DNA of 6,970 nucleotides from Actinomycetota bacterium. Lineage in GTDB: Bacteria > Actinomycetota > Thermoleophilia > UBA2241. Where the stretch lies: positions 1 through 6,970 of the forward strand of contig JAPLCL010000059.1 of assembly GCA_026392265.1 (NCBI GenBank). The letters run 5' to 3'. Below are positions 5,233-6,970 of the stretch, piece after piece. The position numbers and the translations under genes were made by a program. Each line of letters starts with the position of its first letter. Position 1 is the stretch's first letter. The notes below the pieces were generated by a model that saw only the letters and a program-made list of their open reading frames with translations, was not told where the DNA came from and did no database searches.

Positions 5233-6259
5233 CCCGGCCGTCATCGTCCTCGAAGACGGCGCCGCCTTCCACGGCGAGGCGCTCACCGGGCACGGCGCCG
5301 TCGGCGGCGAGCTCGTCTTCAACACGAGCATGGCCGGCTACCAGGAGATCGCCACCGACCCGTCCTACTGCGGCCAGCTGGTGACCTACACGTTCCCGAT
5401 GAACGGCAACTACGGCGCCGACCCCGCGCGTGACGAGTCGGAGAAGGCGCACGCGCGGGCCGTCATCGCCCGCGAGATCACCAACTATCGCTTCAATCGC
5501 GACTCGCGCGTCACCTGGCTCGACTGGCTCGCCGAGCACGGCGTGCTCTCCGTGAGCGGCGTCGACACGCGCGCCCTCACGCGGCATATCCGCGAGCAGG
5601 GCGCGCTCAGGGCCGTGGTCAGCACCGAGACCAGCGACCTGAAGTATCTGCGCAAGGCCGCCCAAGGGCTTCCCAGTATGGGCGGCCTCGATCTGGCCAA
5701 GATCGTCACCTGCGCAGCCGCCTACGAGGCGCCGGCCCCCGCAGGGGCTCCAGCGCCCGACCTCCACGTTGTGGCCTACGACTACGGCATCAAGCGCTCG
5801 ATGCTCAGGTACCTCGCCACAAGCGGCTTTCGCGTCACCGTGGTGCCGGCGCAGACGAGCGCTCGAGAACGTCAAGGCCGTCGAGCGGCTACTCGGCAAG
5901 ATGCCCGTGTTCGGCATCTGCCTCGGGCATCAGCTGCTCGCCCAGGCGCTCGGCTTCTCCACGTACAAGCTCAAGTTCGGGCACCGCGGCGCCAACCATC
6001 CGGTCAAGGACCTGCGCACCGGGGTCGTCGAGATCACCACCCAGAACCACGGCTTCGCCGTGAAGGACGAGGCCGTCGGCGGCGCCCAGATCACGCATGT
6101 GAACCTCAACGACGGCACGGTGGAGGGGGTGGCCGCGCCGGAGCGCTTCGCCTTTTCGGTGCAGTATCACCCCGAGTCGTCGCCGGGACCGCACGACTCG
6201 CTCCACCTGTTCGACCGTTTCCGCGACGAGATCGCGCGCTTCAAGAAGGCAGGCGCCTG

Positions 6260-6260
<1 letters not shown>
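5225..6260 (+). pseudogene. carA: Carbamoyl-phosphate synthase small (glutaminase) subunit, disrupted by an internal deletion and frameshift
   Basis: CarA hydrolyses glutamine and passes ammonia to CarB. The N-terminal part starts at TTG 5225, overlapping pyrC by eight bases with GGGAGG at 5216-5221. It reads well through VIVLEDG, FNTSMAGYQEI, GVDTRALTRHIR and VVAYDYGIKR to VTVVPAQTSA (residue 213, base 5863). The text then resumes in the next frame (about 5859 on) with LENVKAVERLLGKMPVFGICLGHQ. The catalytic triad survives: Cys at 5919-5921, His at 6168-6170 and Glu at 6174-6176. Compared with E. coli CarA, about 24 residues are missing, including SNGPGDP. The frame change implies a net loss of about 71 or 74 bases if it is a single deletion. 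As written, no intact CarA can be made. CarA is normally needed for pyrimidine and arginine synthesis, so an assembly or sequencing error is a serious alternative. Confidence 0.85.

Positions 6261-6970
<710 letters not shown>

Noticed and set aside
3865..5331. Long leftward open frame (about 488 codons) opposite pyrC
   Set aside because: Its length follows from the GC-rich codon pattern of pyrC on the other strand; no recognisable domain or ribosome site, and pyrC is unmistakable.

Overview
The window is the core of a de novo pyrimidine (UMP) biosynthesis cluster, read left to right, with the 5' end of an insertion-sequence transposase diverging at the left edge. The DNA is GC-rich with GC-ending codons, starts include TTG and GTG, and strong GGAGG ribosome sites are common. 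The core order is pyrR-pyrB-pyrC-carA-carB and the transposase fragment looks like IS1380 family. Together these suggest a high-GC Gram-positive bacterium (Actinomycetota, perhaps a deep lineage). A Chloroflexota-like host is not excluded, because no rRNA or lineage marker is present.

Layout. 1-218 (minus) is the start of an IS1380-type transposase, whose promoter and a ribosome-site-masking hairpin lie at about 222-290. 376-1140 is pyrF and 1137-1754 is pyrE, overlapping by ATGA. A strong hairpin at the pyrE stop separates this pair from a second unit. That unit has a promoter at 1859-1887, a PyrR-binding hairpin at 1895-1924 and an intrinsic terminator at 1931-1970, followed directly by pyrR (1971-2555). 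A 167-base gap with a small open frame and a 14-bp palindrome precedes pyrB (2723-3703). Then come a small ORF (3755-3916) resembling the C-terminal tail of another aspartate carbamoyltransferase, pyrC (3916-5232), carA (5225-6260, disrupted) and the beginning of carB (6260 to the window end).

How the genes work together. CarA/CarB make carbamoyl phosphate from glutamine, bicarbonate and ATP. PyrB joins it to aspartate and PyrC closes the ring to dihydroorotate. A PyrD not in this window oxidises this to orotate, PyrE adds PRPP-derived ribose phosphate and PyrF decarboxylates OMP to UMP. PyrR senses UMP/UTP and, through the leader RNA, should cut transcription of pyrR-pyrB-pyrC-carA-carB when pyrimidines are plentiful. 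pyrF-pyrE lie upstream of this switch and appear to escape it.

Most notable points: (1) a compact, readable PyrR attenuator; (2) a vestigial ATCase C-terminus in frame behind pyrB, suggesting that an older pyrB was replaced in place; (3) a deletion of roughly 71-74 bases in carA that removes the SNGPGDP region and shifts the frame, so that the carA N-terminal frame runs without a stop into carB; (4) a transposase leader able to hide its ribosome site only in read-through transcripts. No wholly new system was found. The rest is a standard, mosaic-looking pyrimidine operon.
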